64,000 nt of DNA, taken from assembly GCA_014706295.1 (NCBI GenBank), contig JACSVZ010000001.1, positions 36,938,318 to 37,002,317 on the forward strand, given 5' to 3'. The translations under genes and the position numbers were made by a program. Origin of the DNA: Lycocorax pyrrhopterus obiensis. Its lineage: Eukaryota; Chordata; Aves; Passeriformes; Paradisaeidae. Every line of letters starts with the position of its first letter. Position 1 is the stretch's first letter. The notes beneath the pieces are model-generated. The model was not told the origin of the DNA. It worked only from the letters and a program-made list of their open reading frames with translations, and did not search any database. This document shows positions 37,906 through 49,299 of the stretch, in pieces.

Positions 37906-38118
37906 GTCTATATCTTTCTATTCATATACAATATCGAAAGTCTACAGGGACATCTTAGTACATATTATGCAGATGACACTGTTATTTATGGAAGGGGATC
38001 ACTTATTCCCCAGCTGGTTGTAAAACTGCAATCTCAGTTTGACAAGAGGCAAATTGGTTTAGAGAAAACAAATTATTCTGAAGTCTTTAGAAACCTAAGT
38101 GGCGTTGGAGCGTGGTAA
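37906..38118 (+). mobile_element. L2-like LINE reverse transcriptase fragment with intact YADD
   Basis: An open frame without ATG runs for 70 codons from just after a stop at 37903 to TAA at 38116-38118. It reads VYIFLFIYNIESLQGHLS, then TYYADDTVIYGRGS (YADD at 37966-37977), a QLVVKLQSQFD segment, and GLEKTNYSEVF. The order hydrophobic-Y-N-I, then YADDTVIY, then L..QF, then L..KTN...F follows the RT palm of non-LTR retrotransposons, and the YADDTVIY spelling is closer to the L2 group than to CR1, which uses FADDTKL. L2-type elements are old and scarce in bird genomes. After 38118 the similarity fades (a possible SFKTH block in another frame near 38150). It is a pseudo-fragment and cannot produce a working enzyme. 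Confidence 0.6.
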
Positions 38119-38159
38119 CATGGCAAGTAAACTTGGGAGACGATGATTTAATCATTCAA

Positions 38160-38445
38160 GACCCATGCATTCACTTCAGCCCCAAACTTGGTGGCCTCTG
38201 AAGAACTCACTGAAATTTGTCCTGTCCTTCCAAAATTCGATGGACACAGCACTCTAGGTGTGATCTATCACTGCCTTGAAACTGTGTGACAGGGCTCACT
38301 ACCGGCTTATGTTCAGTTTTGCGGTCTAGCAAGACCACCAGCCTCTTTCCCCAGAGCTGCTCCTCAGTCTGTCCATCCCTGTCTGTAATATTGCAAGAGG
38401 CTATTCCTTCTTGGGTGTAAACTTTGCATTTTTCATTGAATAAGA
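38160..38445 (-). mobile_element. CR1 LINE fragment, internal RT C-terminal part, antisense
   Basis: The minus strand reads NEKCKVYTQEG near 38440-38405, then EEQLWGKRLVVLLDRKTEH near 38366-38310, and RSHLECCVHRIL near 38258-38222. These correspond to the CR1 blocks N.AKCKVLH, EKDLGVLVD.KL and ALVRPHLEYCVQFW in the right order and spacing. Both ends of the element are missing, so it is an internal piece. It lies tail-to-tail with the L2-like RT fragment. Confidence 0.65.
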
Positions 38446-38631
38446 AGTGTATGACAGTTACATTAGAAATAACAGTGACAATATACAGTGGTGTTGGTGT
38501 GGTTTGAATCAGCCAATCATCCTTTTACCAATTTTGAAATCATCATTTAATGTAAGGAATACTATGTTCAGCAATACTGAAGACTCAGATTTTCTTCCCC
38601 TTGCTGTCATCACTTTGATTATAAGCCATTC

Positions 38632-38681
38632 AAAAATAAAAAAAAAAAAATAAAAAAAAAATTTAAAAAAATTTAAAAAAA
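38632..38681 (+). repeat. A-rich low-complexity tract
   Basis: Long A runs interrupted by single T or TTT. No retroposon body could be assigned upstream. Confidence 0.85.
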
Positions 38682-41600
38682 TCCACCGTCCTTCCTACTA
38701 CTGAAAATTCGTAATGAATTTATTCAAGTATAAAATCCAAGTAATAAGACTGTAATAGAACCTATTCCTTTACATCTTAGTTTCTTCCTCATCCTCTTGT
38801 TTTGTAGCTGATAAAAATTATTATAGCCACAGAAGAGTAAGAGAAGACAAAATCGTCTATCTTTAATGTTCTTTTAAAGACAATATTTTTATATGTAAAT
38901 TTGCCATATTTTTTAATGATTTTGAATACTGCAGCTACAGAGATTAGTCATACATCAGATCATACAGAGTTCATTCATCCAAACAGGAAAATTTAATATC
39001 AACCAAGATTTTTTTTTTTTTTAATTTGGTAACACTTAAATTCTTAATTGAAATCTTTTAAATAGAGATTACATGCACTGAGCTTTATGTAACATTAGAC
39101 CACCCAAGAGTTTTCTAAAATGTCTCCTATAGATACAGTCTAATACGGTAAAAGTCAGTTTTTAGTACTTGGTCAGAATGCAGAGTAGGTCAGGCAATAT
39201 TATAAAATTAAGTACATTGTAACATTAAGTACAAATATTCTCCCTTTGTCTACAAAAGTAATTGAGATATTGATGGATCCCAGTTGCTGTATTTCCTATC
39301 ACATTAACCTAAGTTATATAGCTGAACATTTATGGCTAGTATTTAAGCAATTTGTTTTAAGAAGCTAAGTAACCACTATCACTTTTGGCTTCATTTCAGT
39401 GATAATGATGTATAAACAGAGAGTGGAAACTTGTGTTTTGTTAGAAAATTAGTCAGGCTAGGTTAGTTTTATAGGAACAGTGTTTTGCAATCTTCCCAAA
39501 CTATCATTTAAAATAATTCAAGAGTTGAAGAAGAAGAGCTTATAGCCTCAGGGAGAAGAAAGCTGTAAAGAATAAAATGTGCATTCTTGTAGTGTGTTTT
39601 ATTTTTCTTTTTAATAATAGGTATACTGACTATAACCCACTTCCAAAAAGAGATTGAAGTAAGAAGGAAATGGGATTTATTTGAATCTTCTGTGTCTCAT
39701 ATACAACAAGACTGGGAAAATTAGAAAGGTTACCCAAAATTACTCAGAAAACAACCCTGTCCTAATAGACTGTTCAGCAGTTCCCTTGAAGTTAAGAGAC
39801 ACCACTGTCATCCAGCAAGGATGAACATCCATATACTTGCAGATCATGAATTGAGCCAACTGAAACTCAAGAGCAGATAATATAAATATGTGCTGGAATT
39901 ATTGTTGGTTGGATGAAAGCAGCCGATTTAGATAGAGATAGAAAGTTTTGAGACTCTATGGCACAGTATGGTTTCTTGCACAATTACTTATCTGAGCATG
40001 AGCTAAGGAAAAATGCATCTGGAAACTGAAAGAGTGAACATAGCTAGCAAGAAGTAACTGGGTTTTGGTTTTCAGATAAGAGAAAAGCATTTGGATCTTT
40101 TGCTTTAAAAATATGACTTTTTTCTTTGCATGCTTTAAAAACATTCAGGAGAGACATGGTACATTATAGACCACGTAACCAGTTAAGTACTGAAAGTTGA
40201 AAGTACAAAGTGTGGTCTTAGATATATGCACTGAGATAAAGAAGTATATATACTATGTCAAACTATATTTTAAAAGTCAAAATTATTGTCCAAAGTTTAA
40301 TTTGATTATGTTAGGTAGTAATAACACTGTATTCCAAAATTCCTGGTTAGGGAGGAAGAAGTAGAAAAAGAAGAAAAATGTCCTTTTTAAAAAATTATTA
40401 ATAAGCTTTAGCATTTCTTTTGGGTTATTTCGAGACACTGCATAGGTACTCCACATTATTATTAAATTTTATTTTTAGCAACCATCTGTGTGCTGTTTAT
40501 GAAACGCTGATCAGAATGTATTGTTAATATCACTGTTTTGTGATGATAGGTTTCGAAGCCTGTAACAAGCATTTCTTAGAAACTTCTTTGAGAGTGGAGT
40601 TTTGTCCTTTTCTTTAACTATCTTTAAAGGACTATAAAAAAGAAGAATAGTTTCATAATCCTATGATTACCAACAGTCTTATGAGGATGTTAAAAGAAAA
40701 AGAAAATCTGCTTAGGGACATAAAAATACCTTTACAATAAAACTTTTTCCAATACTAGAGAAGGAATTTTGACTAATATCAGATCCTGACCTTGAATCTC
40801 CTGAGTCTGAGGTCTGATCTCAAGTCAGGGCCATGTCTTTGTAAAAAAAAAAATATTGTCTAGACCACAAGCAATGGAAAATTCTTCAATCTTCCAGTTA
40901 ACTATGTCTAGAAGAAATGAGCCCTAAAAACTACTTAAGGTGCTTGCAACTGTTAGACAAATTAATCTATGTTTTATTAAGGTTTACATGTCTCTTAGTG
41001 AAATAAATTTCACCAATAATTTTAGTTGATATATTCTTTTGGGTTGCAGACTTTCCCTGGTTGTCTGTGCCCCATGTAATGTCTGAGGAATAAGCAAACA
41101 ATATATTGTGAAGTCTTCTGTTTTAGGGCTAAAAATAGCTTTATATGCTCAAGAAAACTTGGAGACCCCAGAAAAGAAATCAGAAAGAAGTCAACCAACA
41201 GGGCGAAAAGGTGTAACTGTTCACAGAAATTCAGAGAAGGGCTGTTCTTATACAAGGCTATTACAAGCAAGACAACAGAAATTCCTGCCTGAAGACAAAA
41301 GTCAGGGGTTTTTTAAGTGTTCCATACTTCCATCTCTAATGACAGAATATTCGTTATCTTGTTTTTCTCAAGCTATTAAGGTTTTTTCCTATTTTTGGAT
41401 ATGATTCAAATAAAAAAGTCCCCATCAACTTAATTTTAAATAATTATGGTTATACAGTAAAATTAAAGATAGACAGATATGGAGAAATGTAATCCTTGTC
41501 TCCTCTTAATAATGAATGCAATCAAGAAACATTTTATATCTGAAGTATAATGAAAATAATGCTATGTGAAATACATTGTTGGGAAGGATATAATGAATAC

Positions 41601-42859
41601 ATAGTGTGAAAATTCACATAGGGTTGGTATTTTTATGAAGATGAATAAATGCCTGTTCATTTTTTTATACTCTTTGGAAGAATATGCACTTTTCAATCTA
41701 CATAAGAAAATTAAATTCATGCTCACAGAATTAAGTTTCTAGTACCTTCTACATTATTTATAATTGTACTTATGAATCACTAAACACAGCTGCCAGAAAA
41801 ATCATACAAAAAGAGAGTCATGTTTAGTAAGCTATCATTGATCTATATTTTCTTAGCTAGTGGATAGAGTGCCTAGTGGCTTGATCAAGCTAGTGCCTTA
41901 ATCTCTTTGGGAGAGAAAAACTTTAAACTTCTATTTAACAAACAAAACAAAATTTGGCTCTGAGAATAGGTATGAATGCAACTCACGACATGAATTGCTG
42001 ATGCTGCAGAAGCAGTTGTCAAAATCTCCACAGCTCACTAAATTTCGTGGGGGTTTTACAAAAGAAAGCATGCAACAGCCATTGAATTGACATTATTGAG
42101 ATCAATTTCAAGTCAACTATACATTAAAAAAAAAACCACCCAAAAACTGGAACAGTTGTTAGAAGACAGAAGAATAAGATAAGGAAGTATCTGTGCTAGA
42201 GTTTGTAAAGAAGGTAGATTGTAGGGGATTTTATTTGGTTTATAAAGGAACAGTAAGAAGAGGGGATGACAATAGGTAGAGAATACTGTTGGGATGAAAA
42301 TGTCCTAAATTTGCTTTAGGTCTTTCAAAAATTTAGTTGCTTTCTTAGAATCAGTTCTGATAAATCTGCCTTTGTTATTCAGAATGAAGACTTCAAATAA
42401 CATTCAAAACCATTAGGTCAGGTTAGGAATATATTATTTCTTTTATTCTTTTCAGACTTTTTATTGAAATATCTTAATAATTGTTGAAGTAATTCCCATT
42501 AAAAATGCATGCATGGCAAGAAGGTCTTGATTGGGTCATATTTAAAAAAGATATTTGTTCATTGTTAGTCTTTCAACTATTACCCCAGCCAGAAAGCTGA
42601 CATCACCACCCTCACAATGAAGATATATCCTGTCCTTTGTAATTTTGTAAGAGTATTTGATCTGCAATTAACTTAGCTTATTCTGAAAAATCAGGAGTCA
42701 TTCAATCATGAAACTTTCTACCATGACCTAAAGCTGAAAGAATACCTACTGTGAGAGAATTATATAAGCTGATTATCCAGAACAGCTGGAATTGCTTAAT
42801 TGGTTACAATTCCATTTTGAATACTCTCGTTCATATCTATCTCTTTGAGACACACTCAT
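38682..42859. other. AT-rich stretch without recognised genes
   Basis: No exon, transposon or RNA gene recognised. Short poly-T and poly-A runs occur at about 39008-39022 and 42125-42135. Open frames do not exceed about 100 codons and lack motifs. Confidence 0.5.
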
Positions 42860-43375
42860 GTCAAGGAAACTTCCCAGTCTGACCATTCACAACATCCGCT
42901 GGCAGTCACACTCCCAAGGCTGGAGACTTCTGCTGGGATTGAAGCCCCTTCAGCACAGGCGGCTCCAGGGAGTGATGGGAGTCCTGTTTGACTTCCCACA
43001 TATCACACTCTCACACAGTCAGACCACGCGTCCTCACCAGTTCGAGCCCAGGTTTGGCACAGAGGAGTGTCAGGTGTCTTGTTCCATAAAGACATTATTT
43101 ACGGTGCATAAACACAGAAACAGACCAAGCTGGTACCTTCAAGGAGGACAAAAGAACCCCTGGGGTTTTATACCCGCACAGTTTACCTGCGCACAAGTCT
43201 TGCTCTTCCTCCCAAGTCTTTCATCCCTGATGTGTCTCTCGGTGTCCATTCATCTGGCTGGTGCCACTAGTCTTTGTGCCCTTTGTTAACCAAAGGATTG
43301 GCAGTTCACGGCCTCTTGTCTCTCTGGACTTCCGCATAGAATCCAGTCTGCATCTCAGTCTGCCTCTCTAGCTTG
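42860..43375 (-). mobile_element. Probable solo LTR (family E) with TATA box
   Basis: A sharply GC-richer block between AT-rich flanks. Read on the minus strand it contains gcgggtataaaaccccagg (TATA box at about 43165-43183), then about 75 bases later a poly-A-signal-like gtaaataatg near 43095-43105. That is the promoter-then-polyadenylation order of a retroviral LTR. A ttggttaac-type element lies upstream near 43285. I cannot place the TG and CA ends or a target duplication with confidence, and no viral coding sequence is adjacent. The 143-codon plus-strand open frame (42858-43289) is antisense to this and shows no motif, so it is treated as chance. A GC-rich regulatory region of another kind is the alternative. 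Confidence 0.5.
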
Positions 43376-46300
43376 CAAACTAAGCAACCTGCACCAGATG
43401 TATTCTTCAACAGCAAATCTCAGAGAAATTCAAATAAACAGTCACACTTTCAGCAGAAAGTGAAATTCATCTTTTATTTGTATTGTCAGAATTATAATTT
43501 GATGTTTGCTAAGTTACCCTCAAAATTGTTCATCAATGTGTTGCTAAATGATATTATAGTAATTCAGGGTGGTGTAAAGTATACTCCTTTGTTAAGGTTT
43601 ATTTGTTGTTTTCCTCCAATTGCTCAGATACAGAAGGTGTAATATGTTTCCATCCCTCTGTGCTTTGCAATTCTATTCCAAGCATAAAACCATTTGCTCA
43701 GGAAAAAAGAGGGCGACAACCAGATGAAGCAGACAAGAACATGGTGTAGATGCTTGATGCAAACAACATTCTCCTGAGAGGTGGTAAATGTGAATTTTGA
43801 ATTCTCTGGACTTCATGAAATTTTAAATACAGGACTGGTCTTCTAAAATAAACTACTCATTTTCTTTCATTTCAAAAGAAAGTAACTAAGTTGTGTGTTG
43901 TCTGAGAATCCCAGGCTAGTCCTTGTGAATTTTTTGCTATAAAATTTTTCATAGGGGCAAGCCTCATCCCTCTTTAAGTCAAGAACGCTAATAAGGAATT
44001 TTGATGCTTGAATTGGCACACTTGGTGTCAGTGTAGGTTGCCCGGGCTGGCAGGAATGGCTAATGTGACACAATACTCATGCTCTTCTGAAGCAGCCATT
44101 AGAATGCCAGGAGGATACAGCACAGCCTCAGAAATATCATCAGATGGCAGTAGTTAGGCATATGAGTCCTATGCCTGGGCTTAAACAGTTGTAATAAACT
44201 GTAATATATTTCCTTAGCCAAGTTTAAGAATGCATGATTAAAAATGTCTGATGAGGTAGTGTTTTGTCTTGGCTAAATAGAAAGAAGCAATATGTTAAAT
44301 TAATAGTGAAAAACAAATTTTTGGAGCCATAATAATAAAAGTCTATCAGGTAGTACATACCCAAAATTGCCTATTTCTTAATATGTCAGAGCTAATCTGG
44401 TGTCAGATGCGTCTACATCATGGAGTATTGGTGCATGTAAAAGGAAGGACCATAATTTATTTTTGCATGGTTCTTTGTGGTTCTTGGAGTACACATCCAT
44501 ATTGTGTTTTCACAGTTAAGTCAATGAAGTTAAGAATGACAGCTGTGGGTTCTAGGCATAAATTGCACATCTATAGAGTGCTAACTGCTGGAGGATCTCG
44601 CATTCAATTTGCAAGGAGACATCTACAGATGGCTCCCTGTTGGATGTCTTTGCTTCTGCTTCACCAGGAGGGAAACTGCTTTGAGAAAACCAGCAGCACA
44701 GCTCAAGTGCGTATTGTAAGATTTCAAGTGCAAACTAAATTTGCACTGAAAAGAAACCCTTCAAAGAAACCCTGGAACACACTAAGAAAATAATGCATCC
44801 ACTGTTTGAGTTCACAAATGAGCAAGTAAATGTGGCCTCTTAGCCTCTGTACTTTGTATATCCCAGTGCTTAGACACTCACTTTGGAACATCGTCTCTGC
44901 TTTTGCTATTTATTCAGACCGATCTTGAATAGCGAAGCATACTAAGCTTCTGGTTCCTAAGAGAGACAGTTATTAGTTCAGGTAATCTAGATTCCTCTGT
45001 CCATTTTATGGATTTTAAGTCTGGTGTTACTTTTATTCCGTTTCAACAGAAAGAATAGAGATTGCCCTCCTTCTTCTATAGAAAAATACTATTTATTTTT
45101 TAAATGTGCACCTGCTGCCACACCTGAAAAGAAAAATCAAGCCTTTTGCAGTGCTCAAAAAAAGTGGTTATTGATTCTTTTTTCCTTCAGGGACGGGTTT
45201 GTTTCAAATCCTTTATGGATATAATAAAATGTCCTGCAGGTCTCCATGCTTTAGCTCTGTGCAAATACTGCATTTCATTTGCACACTGAAAACAGTATTG
45301 CTTGCTGGCTATCTATTTGCAGGTTGTTGTACACCCTAAACTTTTCTTGCTTTAGGTTGGACTCTAATATGGAGACGCTTAAGACTCGTTATTCACTCCA
45401 GAAAGAATGATTTCTAACAGATGGGAAAGCGTGTGAAAAATAATCACCATTTCCTTTATAGGTTCTGCATAGGTTTGAATCTATAGAGCTAGATTGTTCC
45501 CTCTGTTACTTAAAATTCAATGACCTTTAGATCTCATGATAACATCACTCAAAACAAGAGTAAGGGAAGAAGGATCTATATTTAAAAAGGATCTTATTCC
45601 TAGCAGTCAGTTTATTATCTTAAAAGAAAATAATTGTTTTCCAGCTTGTCAGAGGTGTTAATTGCAAACTGTATATTTAAATTATTATTGGCATGCATTA
45701 GTGTGGTACATCTGGTAGAAAAAAGATGATATCATTCTTAGCCATTTCTGTAGCACAATTTTTTCCTAATTACTCTCTCATTAATTTGAATAGCTAAATA
45801 GTTGGTGTTCATACCAATAAAAAGGAATCTTGGTTGCTACCCTGGGGAAGTTGTTTTTTCCTTTGCATGATCTTTTTTACTTAATATCAACACTAGCACC
45901 AAAATTAGTTGCATGCCACTTAAATATGTGTAACCAGCTGTGAATGTATTTTTTTAGTGTGCTGCATGAAAAAGTTTTTCCTTTTCTTAAGCTATAGGTG
46001 TTAATTGGTATCTTTGTATCTTGCTAATTAAGTTCTAGCAACACCTTTTCCGTCTTCCTTACTCTGAGTTTAATGAGCTCCCTTGTTGTAATAATTTATT
46101 AGATAATTAGATAAAACACACCTAAAAGTTTTTTAGAGAAACTTTGAACAAGGAGGCTCAATAGATTTTAGAAAGACAACGTGCAGTACACAAATAATCA
46201 ATACCATATGTTGTTCCTGAAGAAATTTATTGTGTTAACATGTAAATGTTTCTAATTGTGCAACTGCATATTACACTGTCAGACAATGTCAGATGGATGT

Positions 46301-46384
46301 GTTAAGTTATCCATTGGTTCTGTTAAGCAGAGCAAGAGCATATAACTAAAATTGCCTTAAAAAATCCACAGTGGTTATTTTAGA
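43376..46384. other. Stretch without recognised genes
   Basis: A 136-codon plus-strand open frame at 44383-44793 has no recognisable domain. Within it, agttaagtcaatgaagttaa (about 44514-44533) resembles the core of an old amniote dispersed repeat. 45590-45800 is non-repetitive AT-rich DNA that may be worth checking for conservation. Confidence 0.45.
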
Positions 46385-47239
46385 CTTGGAATACAGGATT
46401 GGAAGGGCTTGATATGTTGTGTTGTCGAGTGCCTGGCCTGGGGTAGTATCAACTACACCATTTTATACAAAATTTTTCCAAGTCACTTTTGGAAAGTGTT
46501 GATTATGGATATTGCAACCTGCATGGGCAATCTACCTTAGAGCTTTGCTATCCCTGCATTAATTTCTTATGGAATCAAACCAAATCTCTTATTTAATTTA
46601 ATACTAGTTGCCTTGTCCAATATGAAATAGATAAGTCTTTATTTCCTTTCTTCTTTTGGTGGTGTTTTACATACCTAAACTGTAGTTCATACTTTTCTGT
46701 AGTTTTCCTTTTCTTTGTGTCAAACTATGCATTTCCTTCAACTTTCTAAAATATATTGTTTTCTAAACCTCTGATCATTCTCTAGTCTTTGCAAAATTTA
46801 CCTCTCTTGACACGTATAAAATATATAAGAGAAAATTTATTCATTCTTCGTAAAAGGCTTTCCATGTAATTTGCTCCTATAAGAACAGTATTATTCCCTT
46901 GCTCATGATTATACTGTTGGTCGTTTGCTTTTCTACAAAGACACTTCCTAACGAGTTGTTCCTAGCATTGCATTCAAAATTGTAATGTTCTCAGAAAATG
47001 TTCTTGTCTATACTGAACTTCTTCTTTATTTTTTCTGGTTTAGTCTAAGTCATTCCTCCAGTTTATCAAGACAATTCTAAGATCAAACCCAGCCCTTTAA
47101 TAATTTTGCAGTCCCTCTTAGCTCTATACCATCTGCAAGTTTAATAAAGATGCTCACTGATCTATCACTTAGGAGAAACTACTTGTAGATCCCCTCTTTG
47201 CACAATTCTTTCCTTTTGGTAGCAAACTGTATTGAGAAA
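46385..47239 (-). mobile_element. Very old CR1-type LINE, antisense (main part)
   Basis: Heavily mutated but collinear with the antisense of an ancient amniote CR1. It starts with the 3' end (ggattggaagggcttgatat near 46399), then tcaactacaccattttatac near 46449 and gcaacctgcatgggcaatct near 46514. Further in, taaactgtagttcatacttt lies near 46676 and caaacctctgatcattct near 46764-46782 region. The RT active-site surroundings come last: gtccctcttagctctatacc and atctgcaagtttaataaaga near 47111-47150, the complement of the F.DD region, and then aactacttgtagatcccctc near 47178. It is much more diverged than the other CR1 copies, so it is an old insertion. It continues at 47297 after a short younger insertion. 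Confidence 0.65.
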
Positions 47240-47296
47240 ATTATGGCTGGACTCAATGATCTTAAGGGTCTTTTTCAACCTAAATGACTCTATGAA
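47240..47296 (+). mobile_element. Short young CR1 3' tail nested in the old CR1
   Basis: Reads atggctggactcaatgatct then taagggtctttttcaaccta and aatgactctatgaag, close to the CR1 3' end consensus and ending in the tail motif. It is only about 57 bp and in the opposite orientation to the older element it interrupts. Confidence 0.85.
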
Positions 47297-47450
47297 GTAA
47301 TTCTAAGGCAATTGTTAGAAATACTGAAGACAAAGGTTTTTATTCATGTCAAAATATTTCCATCAGTATTGTGTTACTATTCCTACCCATTCTTTCCACA
47401 GAAATATTATGTGAAATGTTATCAAAGAAAGAGATGATGGACCTGTTACT
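47297..47450 (-). mobile_element. Very old CR1-type LINE, antisense (continuation)
   Basis: After the short CR1 tail the older element appears to resume: cctacccattctttccacag near 47382 and attatgtgaaatgttatcaa near 47406, matching the upstream RT part of the same ancient CR1 in antisense. The right-hand end is indistinct. Confidence 0.45.
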
Positions 47451-49299
47451 GTTTTTCTTAATTGAAATTGCCTGCTATAATTGAATCTCCTATAGAATAA
47501 AAATATGCTGGTTTAACATAATTATTTTTCTTTTAGGAAATCGGTTTTGCCACACTGCCCATTGTTTTCTAGGTGTTCAAAAAAGTTGAGATATTGATTA
47601 TTGATAATATTAAATTGAAGATGACTGATATGTAATCATATGATTTTGTGTCTTTCATTTTGAAGATAATAATTTTGTTTGCCCTTTTCAGAGACCTCTT
47701 GACCATTTTTCATTAAGACGAGATTGCTTCAAACATTTTTAAGAAAGGCAAAAATCAAACATCATATCAAAAAACTATAGAACTTCCATTTAATGTCAGC
47801 AAACTCTAACTTGTAAGATCATAACACCATGATGTTATTAATTGTGTTAAGTATCTACCATACTTTGAGCTCTTAATGTAGACATGAAAAATGGAAATTG
47901 AACACTGTTTCTTTGATTGATCAGAAATAAAACATATCAGCAATTCAACTTTCAATTAATAGTGATATATTTTTTAAAAGCTACTTTTTATCTTTGAAAT
48001 ATTAGTTGCATTTTGCTTCATGTTTTGAACTTTTTGTTGTTTAGGCTTTTGTTGCTATGGTTGGGTTTTTTTCCACCACTTATCTGCACTGTTCCTTTAG
48101 ACTTTTAGGTAATCGAAATTTGTTTCTTTACTATTTATATTTCTTTGTTATTTTTCAGATCATTGAAGAGTTCATTATTTAATCAACAGGTACGTGAATA
48201 TTATTTCTTTCTTTATTAAATCTATCAAACCATGTTATTACTGTACATTCGTGAGATGCAAGATGAAGCAGAATCTACTGTAAGGCTCAGCCCATTGAAA
48301 GTGATGCCTAGTAGACTTTCTGAGTATATCTAGAATTCTTGGATAACTACCTCAGACACTGGGTTTATGATCTTATAGTTAACATACTCATGTTTTGGCT
48401 CACCTCATTTTAAAATAAAATGTATGACTACACTCACTATTTTTTGCTTGATTTAGACAGTTACAGGTTCCCAGGCACCGCACTCCTTCTTTTCCATTTC
48501 TTCCCATACTTTCTAAGCATGAACTTTCAAAAGCCATAGAACCCATACTCAGCCCTAAGACAGGAAGATGGCTGTGAATGAAAATTGAGGGTTTTGTCAC
48601 AGAATGTGTAGATTGTATACCTTCTGTCAACTCAGGATGTTCCTCCTCTACATACTTTATCCAAGAGGATTAGTTTTGTGATGATCACCTCCCATAACGG
48701 TTGGCCATACTTGGATGCCTCACTGTGGGCAAAGAAATTCTCCTTTCTTTTTCACTTGTTGGTGTAACCTTGGAGTCTGTTCAAAACAAAACCAAACCAA
48801 ACCCCCAAAGCAACAACAACAAAAAGTAAAATAAATCACTTATTTTCTGTTTCAGTGAGAATTGTTTCAGACCCTAATGTGAAAAAAAAACCTGCATAAA
48901 ATAGAGCAACAGAAGATTGTGCCTGAATGTTAAAAAAATAAATCTAGTATTAGAGTTCACTCTTTATTACATATAATTGATTTATAAAGTGTCTTAAGAT
49001 TATAAGGAGTTATAGAAAATATTTGAAATACTATGTTGGGCTTCCAAAGGTTCAAAAAAATTTAGAAACACATACATATAGCAACATATTTATTTATAAC
49101 AATTTAATTATTATCTTCTAATTTTAAATATCATGATTTCTCACCATATCTTATATGTGATAGCACATTAGGAAAAAAAAAAAAAAAAAGAAAGGAAAAA
49201 AGGAAATTAAAAGCTTAAAAAGGCTGCATTAATTAAAACTCCCAAAACTGCAGTGAGGTCTCTTTGGGAAAAATCTCCGCAAAACATGGCTATTTTCTG
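47451..49299. other. AT-rich stretch without recognised genes
   Basis: Nothing recognised except A/C-rich sequence at 48780-48835 (caaaac, caac units) and an A17 run at 49173-49189 followed by gaaaggaaaaaagg. Confidence 0.55.
49173..49189 (+). repeat. A17 homopolymer
   Basis: Seventeen consecutive A, just left of the antisense CR1 but separated from it by about 110 bp of other sequence. CR1 has no poly-A tail, so the two are probably unrelated. Confidence 0.8.

Noticed and set aside
43035..43065. ttcgagccc resembling a tRNA T-loop or a retroviral primer-binding site
   Set aside because: The flanking bases do not form a 5-bp T stem, there is no acceptor or anticodon arm, and the spacing to any TGG does not fit a primer-binding site.
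42858..43289. 143-codon plus-strand open frame
   Set aside because: It lies antisense across a probable LTR with a TATA box on the other strand; GC-rich DNA has fewer stops, so the length is not informative.
44383..44793. 136-codon plus-strand open frame as a possible gene or exon
   Set aside because: No recognisable domain, no supporting splice structure, and a frame of this length is expected a few times by chance in 64 kb on two strands. Part of it overlaps a possible old repeat core.
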